NCBI GenBank assembly: GCA_024762925.1
Contig: JANTGM010000017.1
Location: 17,534-81,533 of the forward strand
Origin: Kofleriaceae bacterium
Lineage (GTDB): Bacteria; Myxococcota_A; Polyangia; Haliangiales; Haliangiaceae
Length of the DNA: 64,000 nucleotides
Direction: 5' to 3'
Under the pieces are notes generated by a model. It did not search any database. It was not told the origin of the DNA and saw only the letters and a list, made by a program, of their open reading frames with translations. Every line of letters begins with the position of its first letter. Position 1 is the first letter of the stretch. Shown piece by piece: positions 9,558 to 16,925 of the stretch. Position numbers and translations under genes: made by a program.

Positions 9558-9770
9558 GTGCCCAAGGCAGAAAACATCGAGCAAGACTCGGGGCCAAACT
9601 CGTCCCCCTTTCGCAGCCCGTTCGCCAAGCTGATCATCGGCGGCATCGTGCTGAGCTTCTCCATCGGCGTTGTGTTCTTCGTGACCATCGCCCAGCAGCG
9701 AAGTGGTGTACCAATCCCCGTTGATGCGGCCCCAAACTACTACATTCACGACGCTGGAGTCCCGAGTTGA
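9558..9770 (+). CDS. Small single-pass membrane protein (70 aa)
   Basis: A GTG start gives a 70-residue protein with a polar N-terminus, one convincing membrane helix (residues ~25-46, 'LIIGGIVLSFSIGVVFFVTI') and a short outside tail. No family recognised. It is divergent from the RidA gene by about 36 bases and ends 34 bases before the tRNA. Support comes from its position and coherent membrane helix; being short, it could still be spurious. Confidence 0.5.
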   Translation: MPKAENIEQDSGPNSSPFRSPFAKLIIGGIVLSFSIGVVFFVTIAQQRSGVPIPVDAAPNYYIHDAGVPS

Positions 9771-9804
9771 CAGCCGATCGGCAAGGGGCTAAAAGACGCG
9801 CATT

Positions 9805-9879
9805 GCGAGCGTAGCTCAGCGGGAGAGCGCCGCCTTCACACGGCGGATGTCGCAAGTTCAATCCTTGCCGCTCGCACCA
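9805..9879 (+). tRNA. tRNA-Val (anticodon CAC)
   Basis: A complete cloverleaf can be drawn. Acceptor GCGAGCG pairs with CGCTCGC, the D stem is GCTC/GAGC, the anticodon stem CCGCC/GGCGG encloses the loop TTCACAC (anticodon CAC, reading GTG), and the T stem GCAAG/CTTGC encloses TTCAATC. The 3' CCA is encoded (9877-9879). The T loop starts TTC as expected. Its 3' half is duplicated directly downstream. Confidence 0.95.
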
Positions 9880-10028
9880 CCAAGGGCCACTCCAACGGGG
9901 GTGGCCCTCTCTATCGATCCCAACGGGAGTCCTTCACACGGCGGATGTCGCAAGTTCAATCCTTGCCGCTCGCACCACCAAGGGCCACTCCAACGGGGGT
10001 GGCCCTCTCTATCAATCCCAACGGGAGT
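9833..10028 (+). repeat. 98-bp tandem duplication of the tRNA-Val 3' half plus downstream hairpin
   Basis: The block 9833-9930 (anticodon loop to the end of tRNA-Val, then the hairpin and a short spacer ending in GGGAGT) is repeated at 9931-10028. I see a single difference (G versus A in 'ctatc[g/a]atccc'). The second copy lacks the 5' half of the tRNA and cannot make a functional one. A 3' tRNA fragment repeated beside the intact gene resembles an attachment-site scar from an integrative element, or a simple tandem duplication. Confidence 0.9.
9883..9908 (+). terminator. Hairpin after tRNA-Val (first copy)
   Basis: AGGGCCAC (9883-9890) pairs perfectly with GTGGCCCT (9901-9908) around a ten-base loop, directly after the tRNA CCA. 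The following bases (CTCTATC) are only modestly T-rich, so termination may be partial. A second identical copy sits at 9981-10006 in the duplicated block. Confidence 0.6.
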
Positions 10029-10029
10029 C

Positions 10030-10182
10030 GTCGCGAACGACGCCATCGTGCGAAACCGCTGCCAAGACGACATCAACACTCCTGGTAACGTCTACGTTGT
10101 TCCGTTTGAGGACCGTGGTGTGTCAAGCGAGAAGCTCGACAAAGCGCTTCAGAAGCGCGTCATCGATGGCCCCAGGTCCTGA
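10030..10182 (+). pseudogene. Probable 3' remnant of a lost gene beside tRNA-Val
   Basis: From the end of the tRNA duplication to TGA at 10180-10182 one frame reads as ordinary protein ('CQDDINTPGNVYVVPFEDRG', then 'SSEKLDKALQKR'). Unlike the repeat before it, it has normal amino-acid composition. It has no convincing start or ribosome binding site, and a strong hairpin (10181-10202) begins at its stop, as at a genuine gene end. I read it as the tail of a gene whose 5' part was removed or replaced by the duplication. Family not recognised. Confidence 0.4.
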
Positions 10183-10202
10183 TCAAAGGGCTGCCTTTGA
10201 TC
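10181..10202 (+). terminator. Perfect 9-bp hairpin at the end of the gene remnant
   Basis: GATCAAAGG (10181-10189) pairs with CCTTTGATC (10194-10202) around GCTG. It overlaps the TGA of the remnant. On the minus strand it is preceded by T-rich sequence and lies ~80 bases beyond the flagellin stop, so it could serve either direction. The rest of 10203-10283 shows no feature. Confidence 0.5.
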
Positions 10203-10283
10203 GAAATAAGAATACCTCTTACTCCAACGTCACGAAGGCACGCCGTGCACCACGATTGCCCAATCGCATCGAAGCTGTCGGCG

Positions 10284-11102
10284 TTATGCGATGAGATCCA
10301 CCAGCATGCCCGCGGACAAGCCCGCTTCGCGCTTTGATGCGCGATTCGCGACTTCCCCCTGAGTTCGGCTGAGGGCAAGTTCTGAGGATTCTCGCGCAAT
10401 GTTGGCGTCTTGAATTCGAGAGGCGGCGGCGGCGATGTTCTCGATGGTGACGGCGTTCGACTCAAGCGCGCCCTCCAATCGACTTCGGGTTGCGCCCATG
10501 CTCGCACGACGTTGCGAGAGCGCTTCGGTGGCAGCGTCAAAGGCCTCAAGGGCATCGCGGGCATTGGCCGCCGAACTCAGGTCCACTGCATCGAGCCCAA
10601 GGGCAGCAATACCTGAGTCCGGCGTTTCCACGGCGAGTCGATCCTCTGCGCCGCTTCCAGTGCCCACTTGAAGTTCTGTCGTGCCACCCCTGAGCAGCGC
10701 ATTCCCGTTGAACTCGGTTGTGTCCGCGATGCGCCCCACCTCTTCTTGCAGCTGCGCAAACTCCATTTGAATTGCGCTGCGGTCAGCTTCGCTCAATGTA
10801 TCGTTCCCAGACTGAAGGGCAAGTTCGCGCATTCGGGAAACGATCTGATGCTGTTGCTGCACCGCCCCATCCGCAATATCTACCTGCGCGACTCCATAGT
10901 CGATATTGCGGCTCGCTGACTGCGCTGAGCTAAGCTCTGCCTGCAGTTGCTTTGCGATCGCGAGACCTGCAGCGTCATCGGATGCGCGCTGTATCCTCTT
11001 GCCAGAGCCGAGGCGCTCAAGCTGGCTTGCCTGCTGTTTGCCAGCGCGGGAGACGTGACGAGCGTGGGAGGGCGAAGAGGCGCCCCCAATTGAAATGGCC
11101 AT
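10284..11102 (-). CDS. fliC: Flagellin (272 aa), isolated from other flagellar genes
   Basis: The start MAISIGGA at 11102 has a clear AGGAG seven bases upstream. The N-terminal D0/D1 region shows the flagellin hallmarks: 'QLERLGSGKRIQRASDDAAG', 'LAIAKQLQAELSSAQSASRN', and 'FNGNALLRGG'. The C-terminal D1/D0 helix ('IENIAAAASRIQDANIARE') is conserved, but the last residues ('SAGMLVDLIA') depart from the usual 'PQ-x-VL-x-LL' end. The short length means the variable D2/D3 domains are missing. No other flagellar, chemotaxis or export gene lies in the window, which is unusual for a filament gene. Divergent from a lipoprotein gene; no sigma-28 or sigma-54 promoter recognised. Confidence 0.9.
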   Translation of the reverse strand: MAISIGGASSPSHARHVSRAGKQQASQLERLGSGKRIQRASDDAAGLAIAKQLQAELSSAQSASRNIDYGVAQVDIADGAVQQQHQIVSRMRELALQSGNDTLSEADRSAIQMEFAQLQEEVGRIADTTEFNGNALLRGGTTELQVGTGSGAEDRLAVETPDSGIAALGLDAVDLSSAANARDALEAFDAATEALSQRRASMGATRSRLEGALESNAVTIENIAAAASRIQDANIARESSELALSRTQGEVANRASKREAGLSAGMLVDLIA

Positions 11103-11308
11103 ACGTGTGCTCCTAGCCAAGCCCCCTTTGGAGTTTGGCAATCAGCAGACAGTCAGCTCGACGTGCGGGTAGCAAACCCTTGACCATCCATTCTTTGCAA
11201 GACCAACTTTGCCATTCCTGTGAATCCTCGTCAATCAGAAAGCGCCGTTTATCCGGCAGAGCACCACCCAGCGATGCGACCGTAGCGAACTGTGCGATGC
11301 TTGCTGCC

Positions 11309-11707
11309 ATGTCGCGAATCGTAATCCTGGCTCTTCTGCTTGCGTGCACTCCGTCTAAGAACACTTCTGATGGCGAGAAAAGCAACCCAGAGGAAGCGGC
11401 ACGTCCAACAGATTCATCCCAGACCGCCACCACCGCCAAGGAGCCCAAAGCAGCTGCCCCTTTGGCGCAAACCTTTGAGGAGGGCATGCAGTTAATATGT
11501 GACAGCCTTGAGCATGTGGACGCACATTTGGACCCATCTGAGCGCCAGAAAGCCGTAGCCACTTGGATCGGTGAAAATGTCACAAACCCACAAGTGCGCG
11601 AACTCTTTTCGATCATGGGCGAGGTGCCACCCAGCAAACGAGCGGGAATGATGAAGGCAGCTGCGACCAAGGCAGGCATCAGCAAGTGCGCGATCGCTGA
11701 GCAATAG
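11309..11707 (+). CDS. Small lipoprotein (132 aa)
   Basis: The signal 'MSRIVILALLLACTPS' gives a lipobox with Cys at residue 13. Next comes a Ser/Thr/Pro/Ala-rich linker to ~residue 50, then a helical domain of ~80 residues with two cysteines ('LICDSLEHVDAHLDPSER' and 'ISKCAIAEQ') that could form a disulfide. The fold resembles small helical periplasmic domains but I cannot name a family. An in-frame ATG twelve bases upstream is an alternative start. Followed 33 bases later by another lipoprotein gene. Confidence 0.7.
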   Translation: MSRIVILALLLACTPSKNTSDGEKSNPEEAARPTDSSQTATTAKEPKAAAPLAQTFEEGMQLICDSLEHVDAHLDPSERQKAVATWIGENVTNPQVRELFSIMGEVPPSKRAGMMKAAATKAGISKCAIAEQ

Positions 11708-11740
11708 CGCGAGGCGGCGTTCCGCGATACCCTGCGCCCC

Positions 11741-12199
11741 ATGGCTCAAACACCTCTACGCGGAAGACACCGCGCTCGCAATCTCGCCCTGCCCTTTGTT
11801 GTCACTGCAGCCGCCGCGTGCACCGTCAAGCCTGCGTCAGAGACACCCACCACAAGGCAGTCGCCAAGTGCCAATGGTCGCCCCGACGTGAAAGGCGAGG
11901 CCCCAGCATCCCACGGACACGCACACCAAAAGCAAGAAGGACAAGACGTCCACGTCATCAGCAACCCACCAGCTCCAGTCAAACCTGCTGAGGCAACACC
12001 ATCGGACAAACCCGCTCCGCCAATGACCTCAAATCCTCCACCACCGAGCACCCTGCCCGTCGCTCCGGCAACCGGTGGCAAGGTCATCACACAACAAGAT
12101 GGTTCCTGCATTTGGGTTCGGAGCGTCAAATGTCCACCAAAGACCGCTTGCAATCCGCCGCCACCTAAGGCTGTGCAGTGCCCTTCTGAAGGCAAGTAG
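11741..12199 (+). CDS. Proline-rich lipoprotein (152 aa)
   Basis: A basic N-terminus and hydrophobic stretch lead to the lipobox 'TAAAAC' (Cys27). The mature chain is low-complexity: Pro, Ala, Thr and Ser with a His-rich patch ('SHGHAHQKQEGQDVH'). It ends in a compact Cys motif 'CIWVRSVKCPPKTACNPPPP' with four cysteines to the end. The C-terminal Cys cluster recurs in small myxobacterial lipoproteins. Probably anchored in the outer membrane with a flexible stalk. It ends two bases before the ferritin-like gene, so they are likely co-transcribed. Confidence 0.7.
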   Translation: MAQTPLRGRHRARNLALPFVVTAAAACTVKPASETPTTRQSPSANGRPDVKGEAPASHGHAHQKQEGQDVHVISNPPAPVKPAEATPSDKPAPPMTSNPPPPSTLPVAPATGGKVITQQDGSCIWVRSVKCPPKTACNPPPPKAVQCPSEGK

Positions 12200-12201
12200 C
12201 A

Positions 12202-12885
12202 GTGGAGAGCATCGCCGAAGAGTGGTTGCGCCGCGTTGAAGCGGAGTATCGCTCTGCGGCGGCAGCACAACACTACACCCTCTGGCTCATCCAAGCCGGC
12301 GCCTCGCCCGACCTGATCGTCGACGGCATGCACATTGCCGAAGATGAGATTGGCCACGCCAGCATGAGCCATCAGGTGTTTCTGGCGGCTGACGGCAAAG
12401 GCAGCCCCACCATGGACCAAGATAGCCTTGGGCTGATGCGTCAACGAGACAGCCTAGAAGAGGACCTTCTGATCGAGGGCGTTCGCTTCTTCTGCCTGGG
12501 AGAGACGGTCGCCGTTCCACTCTTTCAGCGAATGCGTGAGCAGTGCACGGTTGAGATCGCGAGCCAGGCATTAGAAAAAATCTTAGTTGACGAAGTGCGT
12601 CATCGGGACTTCGGATGGACCCTGCTCGACTGGCTCCTCTCTGGCCCCAATGGCGATTCCCTTCGCGAAACCCTGGAGAGGGAATTGCCTTCGATGATAG
12701 CCGCCCTCGCCGGTTCCTATGGCAGCGCCCCTGAGGCATCCAAGATTTCGCAAGAGGAGCGAGAGTGGGGACTGCTTGCCGGTTCCGACTATGCAGAGAT
12801 CCTCGAACGGTGTTACCAACGAGACTATCGGCCCCGATTTGCGGTGTGCAATGTGGCGATCCCGCCGAACCTCGTTCGATCTTAG
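12202..12885 (+). CDS. Ferritin-like di-iron domain protein (227 aa)
   Basis: An all-helical protein whose motifs fit a ferritin-like four-helix bundle. 'EDEIGHASMSH' provides E-x-x-H, the central 'CLGETVAVPLF' provides a Glu, and 'LVDEVRHRDFGW' provides a second E-x-x-H. These would bind two irons for an oxidase, oxygenase or iron-handling reaction in the cytoplasm. GTG start at 12202, two bases after the preceding lipoprotein's stop, indicating coupling. The C-terminal 60 residues are not part of the bundle. Substrate unknown; members of this broad group include hydroxylases of natural-product pathways. Confidence 0.75.
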   Translation: MESIAEEWLRRVEAEYRSAAAAQHYTLWLIQAGASPDLIVDGMHIAEDEIGHASMSHQVFLAADGKGSPTMDQDSLGLMRQRDSLEEDLLIEGVRFFCLGETVAVPLFQRMREQCTVEIASQALEKILVDEVRHRDFGWTLLDWLLSGPNGDSLRETLERELPSMIAALAGSYGSAPEASKISQEEREWGLLAGSDYAEILERCYQRDYRPRFAVCNVAIPPNLVRS

Positions 12886-12981
12886 GGGCTTGTCGCCGAT
12901 TGGCGAATCGCCAACCCCTTGAGATCCCCCGAAACTTTCCTGATCCGTTCTCTAAGGCCCCGTGCTAGGGTGCGCCAAGCC

Positions 12982-15150
12982 ATGTCCCCCCCACGGCCGC
13001 GCCAAATGCCCACTACCCCTATGATGCCCCCGATCGGCCCTCGGCTCGTGAAGGCCGGTGATGCGCCCAAGGCCACACCCAAGGGTGCTGCTTTGCGCCT
13101 CCCAACAGCAGGCGAGCAGTTCGACAAGTACACCTTGTTGGCCAAGCTTGCTACTGGCGGAATGGCGGAACTCTTCGTGGCGGAACTCAGTGGAGCTGCC
13201 GGCTTCTGTAAGAAGGTCGTTATCAAACGCATCCTTCCTCATGTTGCCCACGACGAGCACTTCACTCGCATGTTCCTCGACGAGGCCAAGACCTGCGCTC
13301 AAATCAACCATCCCAATGTGTGCCAAGTTTTCGAGCTCTGCGAGACACAGGGCACTCACTTCTTGGTCCTCGAGCACCTCGAAGGCGCGACCGTTGGTGA
13401 GCTGATTCGCCGATCACTCGTTTCTGAGCAGGCGCTCAACCGTCGTTTGGCTGCTGGCATCATTGTGCAGGCTTGCGACGGATTGCATGCCGCCCATGAG
13501 CAGGTTGACGAGGAAGGTCGCAACAGCAACCTCGTGCATCGTGACGTCTCGCCAGGCAACCTCTTTGTAACCGTTGATGGCATCGTGAAGGTGCTCGACT
13601 TCGGCATCGCCAAAGCACGGTGGATGTCGCGCAAGACCAAGACAGGGACGTTGCTTGGCAAGTGTGAGTACATGTCTCCCGAGCAAGCCAGGGGCGGCGT
13701 GCCACTCGATCGTCGCTCAGACATTTTCTCACTCGGCATCATTGCCTGGGAGCTCGTCTGCGGCAAACGGCTATTTCGTCGGGAAAGTGAGTACGAAACG
13801 CTCCGAGCGGTCCTGCGCGCCCCTATCGAGCGCCCCATATCGATTCGGCCAGCCATCTCCCCCGCGCTCGATGAAGCGATCATGCGCGCCCTGGAACGCG
13901 ATCCGGGTGACCGCTATCGAACCGCCTACGAGTTTCGACAAGCCATCTCTGATGCCCTTCGAGAATCCGGTGGGCCCACTCCAATGTGCGACATTGCTCC
14001 ACTCATTCGCAGCTCCTTCTGTGAGGAACTCAAGATTCAGCGAGCGGTCTTGAAGCAGGCCTCCAAAACCGCAGACACGAGTGCGAACGCACTACCGCGC
14101 ATGGGATCGATGCCTCCGATGAATGAGGGCGATGAGAATTTTGCCAATACAGACGTATTGACCGCAGAGCACCAGCGATTGCCTTCGCTGGAGGAAGAAA
14201 CCGAAGACCTCGACTCGGTGGAGCTAACGTTCCGGGTCCTGCCGAAGGAGACGCCTGCCGTGGCCGCTCCGCTAACCGATCTTTCGACGTCCAGCGGCAC
14301 CGTTGCAGCCAATCCCAACGTGGAGCCCGCCAAGAAGCCACGTGGTGCAAGCCGCACCAGCGCTCCTCCTCCCGTGCCGGCCTCGCGGGTGGACGCCGAA
14401 GCCAAGACGACATCGAAATCCGACTCTGCAACGTCAAAATCCGAAGCCAAGTCAAAGGCCGAAGCAGTGGACGCTGCGGTTTTTTCCGCACAAGCAGCCG
14501 CAGTTGTCGCAGCAGTGCCAGAGGCAACCACCAAGGCCCACGATGGCAGGACAACGGTGCTTTGGCTTGCGCTCACGCTTCTGTTGGGAGGTGCTGTCAC
14601 CACTGGCTCACTGATGTTCTTTCGTAAGAACAATTCCAAGGCAGCACCTTCAATCACTGCCGCCAAACCCGCTACTACAGCGCCGACCAGCTTGGCGCCA
14701 CCGGCCACCCCCAAGCCTGAGAGACAGACGAAGCCAGCACTCGCGCCGGCGCCCATCGTCACGGATGCTGGCTCGGCGATTGCGACTTCGGGCATTGCGA
14801 CTTCGGGCATTGCGACTTCGGGCATTGCGAATTCGGCCATTGTGAATGCTGCTGCTCAGGCGCGGCTTCTCGAAGAGAACCAGAAGGCCAAGGCTGTGGT
14901 AACGGCCCTGCCATCCACGAACAAGAGCGGTGCCGAGTTCGGCACTATTGAGATTCTGTCGAACCACGTTGGCAAGGTCTATCTCTATCCCGAAAAGACC
15001 CTTCTTGGCACGACCCCCCTTACCCATGCCCTGCCCATCGGACGTCACAAGCTGAAGGTGGAAATTGGCCAAGAGAAGGGCCAGAAGAAATACTTTCACC
15101 TCAAGGTCGAGGCCAACAAGACTACGATCCGAAGCCTCAACCACTGGTAG
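12982..15150 (+). CDS. Membrane-anchored Ser/Thr protein kinase (722 aa)
   Basis: The kinase domain (residues ~48-320) has the glycine loop 'LATGGMAELFVA', the ATP-binding Lys82 in 'VIKR', the catalytic loop 'HRDVSPGN' (Asp188) and DFG (Asp206); activation and 'YMSPEQARGG' segments are intact, so it should be active. The 'HRDVSPGNLF' form is typical of myxobacterial kinases. A Pro/Ala/Ser-rich linker leads to one membrane helix (~residues 525-550), then an Ala/Thr-rich stalk with a tandem repeat and a PEGA-like outer domain ('LLGTTPLTHALPIGRHKLKV'). The start at 12982 is chosen over the ATG at 12919 because of composition. The stop lies inside a 15-bp tandem repeat. Confidence 0.92.
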   Translation: MSPPRPRQMPTTPMMPPIGPRLVKAGDAPKATPKGAALRLPTAGEQFDKYTLLAKLATGGMAELFVAELSGAAGFCKKVVIKRILPHVAHDEHFTRMFLDEAKTCAQINHPNVCQVFELCETQGTHFLVLEHLEGATVGELIRRSLVSEQALNRRLAAGIIVQACDGLHAAHEQVDEEGRNSNLVHRDVSPGNLFVTVDGIVKVLDFGIAKARWMSRKTKTGTLLGKCEYMSPEQARGGVPLDRRSDIFSLGIIAWELVCGKRLFRRESEYETLRAVLRAPIERPISIRPAISPALDEAIMRALERDPGDRYRTAYEFRQAISDALRESGGPTPMCDIAPLIRSSFCEELKIQRAVLKQASKTADTSANALPRMGSMPPMNEGDENFANTDVLTAEHQRLPSLEEETEDLDSVELTFRVLPKETPAVAAPLTDLSTSSGTVAANPNVEPAKKPRGASRTSAPPPVPASRVDAEAKTTSKSDSATSKSEAKSKAEAVDAAVFSAQAAAVVAAVPEATTKAHDGRTTVLWLALTLLLGGAVTTGSLMFFRKNNSKAAPSITAAKPATTAPTSLAPPATPKPERQTKPALAPAPIVTDAGSAIATSGIATSGIATSGIANSAIVNAAAQARLLEENQKAKAVVTALPSTNKSGAEFGTIEILSNHVGKVYLYPEKTLLGTTPLTHALPIGRHKLKVEIGQEKGQKKYFHLKVEANKTTIRSLNHW
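14779..14838 (+). repeat. 15-bp tandem repeat inside the kinase stalk
   Basis: Three identical units of ATTGCGACTTCGGGC and a fourth diverged unit encode Ile-Ala-Thr-Ser-Gly repeats in the extracytoplasmic stalk of the kinase. The unit length, a multiple of three, preserves the frame and would let stalk length vary between strains. Confidence 0.9.
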
Positions 15151-15217
15151 TACTGGCACTGGTAGTACTGGCACTGGTAGTACTGGCACTGGTAGTACTG
15201 GCACTGGCAGTACTGGC
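15143..15217 (+). repeat. 15-bp tandem repeat spanning the kinase stop codon
   Basis: Five units of ACTGGTAGTACTGGC; the fifth has one change (GGC for GGT). The TAG stop of the kinase (15148-15150) lies in the first unit. The first three to four repeats carry in-frame TAGs, so slippage would not extend the protein. Not a CRISPR: there are no spacers. Confidence 0.9.
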
Positions 15218-15279
15218 AGCCTAAGTGGCCCACCTGGTGAGGCTCGAGACGGCTCAAGCCCTAACCACGTGTTCTGCAT

Positions 15280-15873
15280 CTACGGCTTTTGGCCGTGGGT
15301 TGTCACCTCATCCGAGGGATCGTAGGAGTCATCCAGATCAAGGCTCGGGTCGCCGCCGACTCGGGTATCCACATCAAACGCGGAGTCCTCAACCTCGGGC
15401 ACGGGAGTTGGAGCCTTGGCCGGCATCGATGCAGAGCGAGAGGTTGCGCCGGCTCGAACCCTTGATGCCCGAGCACTTCGATTGGGTTTACGCGAGACCG
15501 AGGCCGGCTTGACATTCGTCGTTGGCGAGAGCGCCAAATTGGGCGTCCCTGCACTTGGCCCAGGGCTGGCGATGGGCGACTCAGAAGAATCCCTACCGAG
15601 ACTGCGCTCAGCAGCGGCCGCCACGCATTCCCAGAGAAGGTGGGCTGGCGCGTGCTCGGCGAGTGCGTCAACACCCAGCGTATCGAGCACCAACATCGCA
15701 TTCATGGCATCCGCCTCGAAGGCCGCTGTAAGAAGGCGCTCCTTGAGAGACACAGGAAGGTGGTGCGCTAGCACATCCATGGTGATGTGCCGAATGACAT
15801 CTTCGGGACTCATCACCTCAAAATCCAACGCACTGGCGATGGCAGTTGAGAGAAAGCGGCGGGACTCGTTCAT
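15280..15873 (-). CDS. Paralogous small helical protein with acidic tail (197 aa)
   Basis: Residues 1-95 align over their whole length with the upstream neighbour (15879-16184): 'RFLSTAIASALDFEVMSPED', 'HITMDVLAHHLP', 'LDTLGVDALAEHAPAHLLWE' and a shared 'LWECVA-x-AA'. Each protein itself holds two copies of a motif like (h)TPEV(h)A(H/E)xxP. A disordered linker with many Arg/Ser follows, then an acidic tail rich in Asp. I do not recognise the family. The start ATG lies five bases after the upstream paralogue's stop, so the pair is an operon. Convergent with the kinase at 12982-15150. Confidence 0.7.
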   Translation of the reverse strand: MNESRRFLSTAIASALDFEVMSPEDVIRHITMDVLAHHLPVSLKERLLTAAFEADAMNAMLVLDTLGVDALAEHAPAHLLWECVAAAAERSLGRDSSESPIASPGPSAGTPNLALSPTTNVKPASVSRKPNRSARASRVRAGATSRSASMPAKAPTPVPEVEDSAFDVDTRVGGDPSLDLDDSYDPSDEVTTHGQKP

Positions 15874-15878
15874 CACCG

Positions 15879-16184
15879 CTAGCCCTTGCCAGCCTTGGTG
15901 AGCCCCTCGCGAGATGCGGCCTGGGCAACGCACTCCCAAAGAACATCGTGCGGAATGTGTTCCGCTAGCAAGTCGGGGCTCAGAGTCTCCAGGACACGTT
16001 CGGGCGTCATCGAGCCGGCTGCGAGCGAAAGCTGAAGTACTTGGCTCATGACTTCTGGCGGGAGATTGTGCGCCATCACCTCTGGGGTCACGTGGCTCAG
16101 TACCTCGTTTGGACCAAAGATCTCATGCTCAAGACCTGACTGAATAATCTGTGAAAACCAACGCTGACGGGCTCCGTTTGACAC
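15879..16184 (-). CDS. Paralogous small helical protein, short form (101 aa)
   Basis: Shares its whole length with the N-terminal half of the next gene. Motifs: 'LSHVTPEVMAHNLPPEVM' and, about 30 residues later, 'LETLSPDLLAEHIPHDVLWE', two repeats of the same ~12-residue pattern. No signal peptide, membrane helix or catalytic motif. The pattern suggests a helical-repeat protein for protein-protein contacts. First gene of the pair. The region 16185-16284 to its right has no further gene. Function unknown. Confidence 0.7.
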   Translation of the reverse strand: MSNGARQRWFSQIIQSGLEHEIFGPNEVLSHVTPEVMAHNLPPEVMSQVLQLSLAAGSMTPERVLETLSPDLLAEHIPHDVLWECVAQAASREGLTKAGKG

Positions 16185-16284
16185 CTGGGCTCCTTGAAAG
16201 GGATTGTACTAACGGTAGCACCGCTCAAAACCCAGTGTCGAGCGGCTGGGCCCGAGTCCTTGGGTCAATGACCGCAACTACATG

Positions 16285-16923
16285 TCACACTTTCGGCGCG
16301 AGTATCGGTGCGCCGGTCGCTGCCTCAAGCTCTGCCTGCGTCACCTTGGGGCCAAGCTCAACGAGCCGAAATCCGTCTTGGGCGACATCCAGAACCGCGA
16401 GGTCGGTGATGACTCTAGAAACAACGCCCTTTGCTGTGAGCGGGAAGGTGCACTCTGAGACGAGCTTTGGCTCGCCCTTCTTTGATTGATGTGTGGTGAG
16501 AGCAATCACCTGTCGACAGCCACTCGAGAGGTCCATCGCCCCACCAATCCCCATCGTCTTGCCTCCGGGAATCGACCAGTTTGCTAGATCGCCAGTCATT
16601 GAGACCTGCATAGCCCCCAAGAACGCCACGTCGATGTGACCACCGCGAATCATCGAAAAGCTCAGCGCTGAGTCGAAGCACGAGCCACCGGGAAGTATCG
16701 TCACGGTCTGTTTGCCAGCATTGATAATCTGCGGGTCTTCCTCGCCCTCGTAGGGGAATGGACCAGTCCCAAGCAGACCATTTTCGCTGTGCAACCAAAC
16801 TTCCTGGTCATCACGAAGATAACTGGCGACGAGTGTTGGCAAGCCAATGCCAAGGTTCACGACACAGCCGCTAGGAATTTCTCTTGCCGCCCGCTCGGCG
16901 ATTTGTTCTCTGGTGAATGCCAT
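16285..16923 (-). CDS. scoB: 3-oxoacid CoA-transferase, subunit B
   Basis: Transfers CoA between acyl-CoA (typically succinyl- or acetyl-CoA) and a carboxylic acid. The catalytic 'SENG' motif gives Glu47, which forms the glutamyl-CoA thioester. The 'NLGIGLPT' start, 'GGHIDVAFLGAMQV' and 'IPGGKTMGIGGAMDL' are standard for type I B subunits, and 212 residues is normal. Two bases separate it from subunit A. Last gene of the operon headed by the 1544-residue fusion, implying the acid produced there is activated to a CoA ester. The exact acid cannot be read from sequence. Confidence 0.95.
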   Translation of the reverse strand: MAFTREQIAERAAREIPSGCVVNLGIGLPTLVASYLRDDQEVWLHSENGLLGTGPFPYEGEEDPQIINAGKQTVTILPGGSCFDSALSFSMIRGGHIDVAFLGAMQVSMTGDLANWSIPGGKTMGIGGAMDLSSGCRQVIALTTHQSKKGEPKLVSECTFPLTAKGVVSRVITDLAVLDVAQDGFRLVELGPKVTQAELEAATGAPILAPKV

Positions 16924-16925
16924 CT

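Noticed and set aside
10181..10202. Hairpin as a phage attachment core
   Set aside because: No matching direct repeat of the hairpin is found; its position on a stop codon fits a terminator better.
14037..14840. 267-residue Ala/Val/Ser-rich open frame on the minus strand
   Set aside because: Antisense shadow of the linker and stalk of the Ser/Thr kinase; no independent start signal or domain.
15143..15217. Possible CRISPR array
   Set aside because: The 15-bp units are contiguous with no spacers and overlap a stop codon; no cas genes are present. The array at 63818-64000 is likewise a coding tandem repeat.
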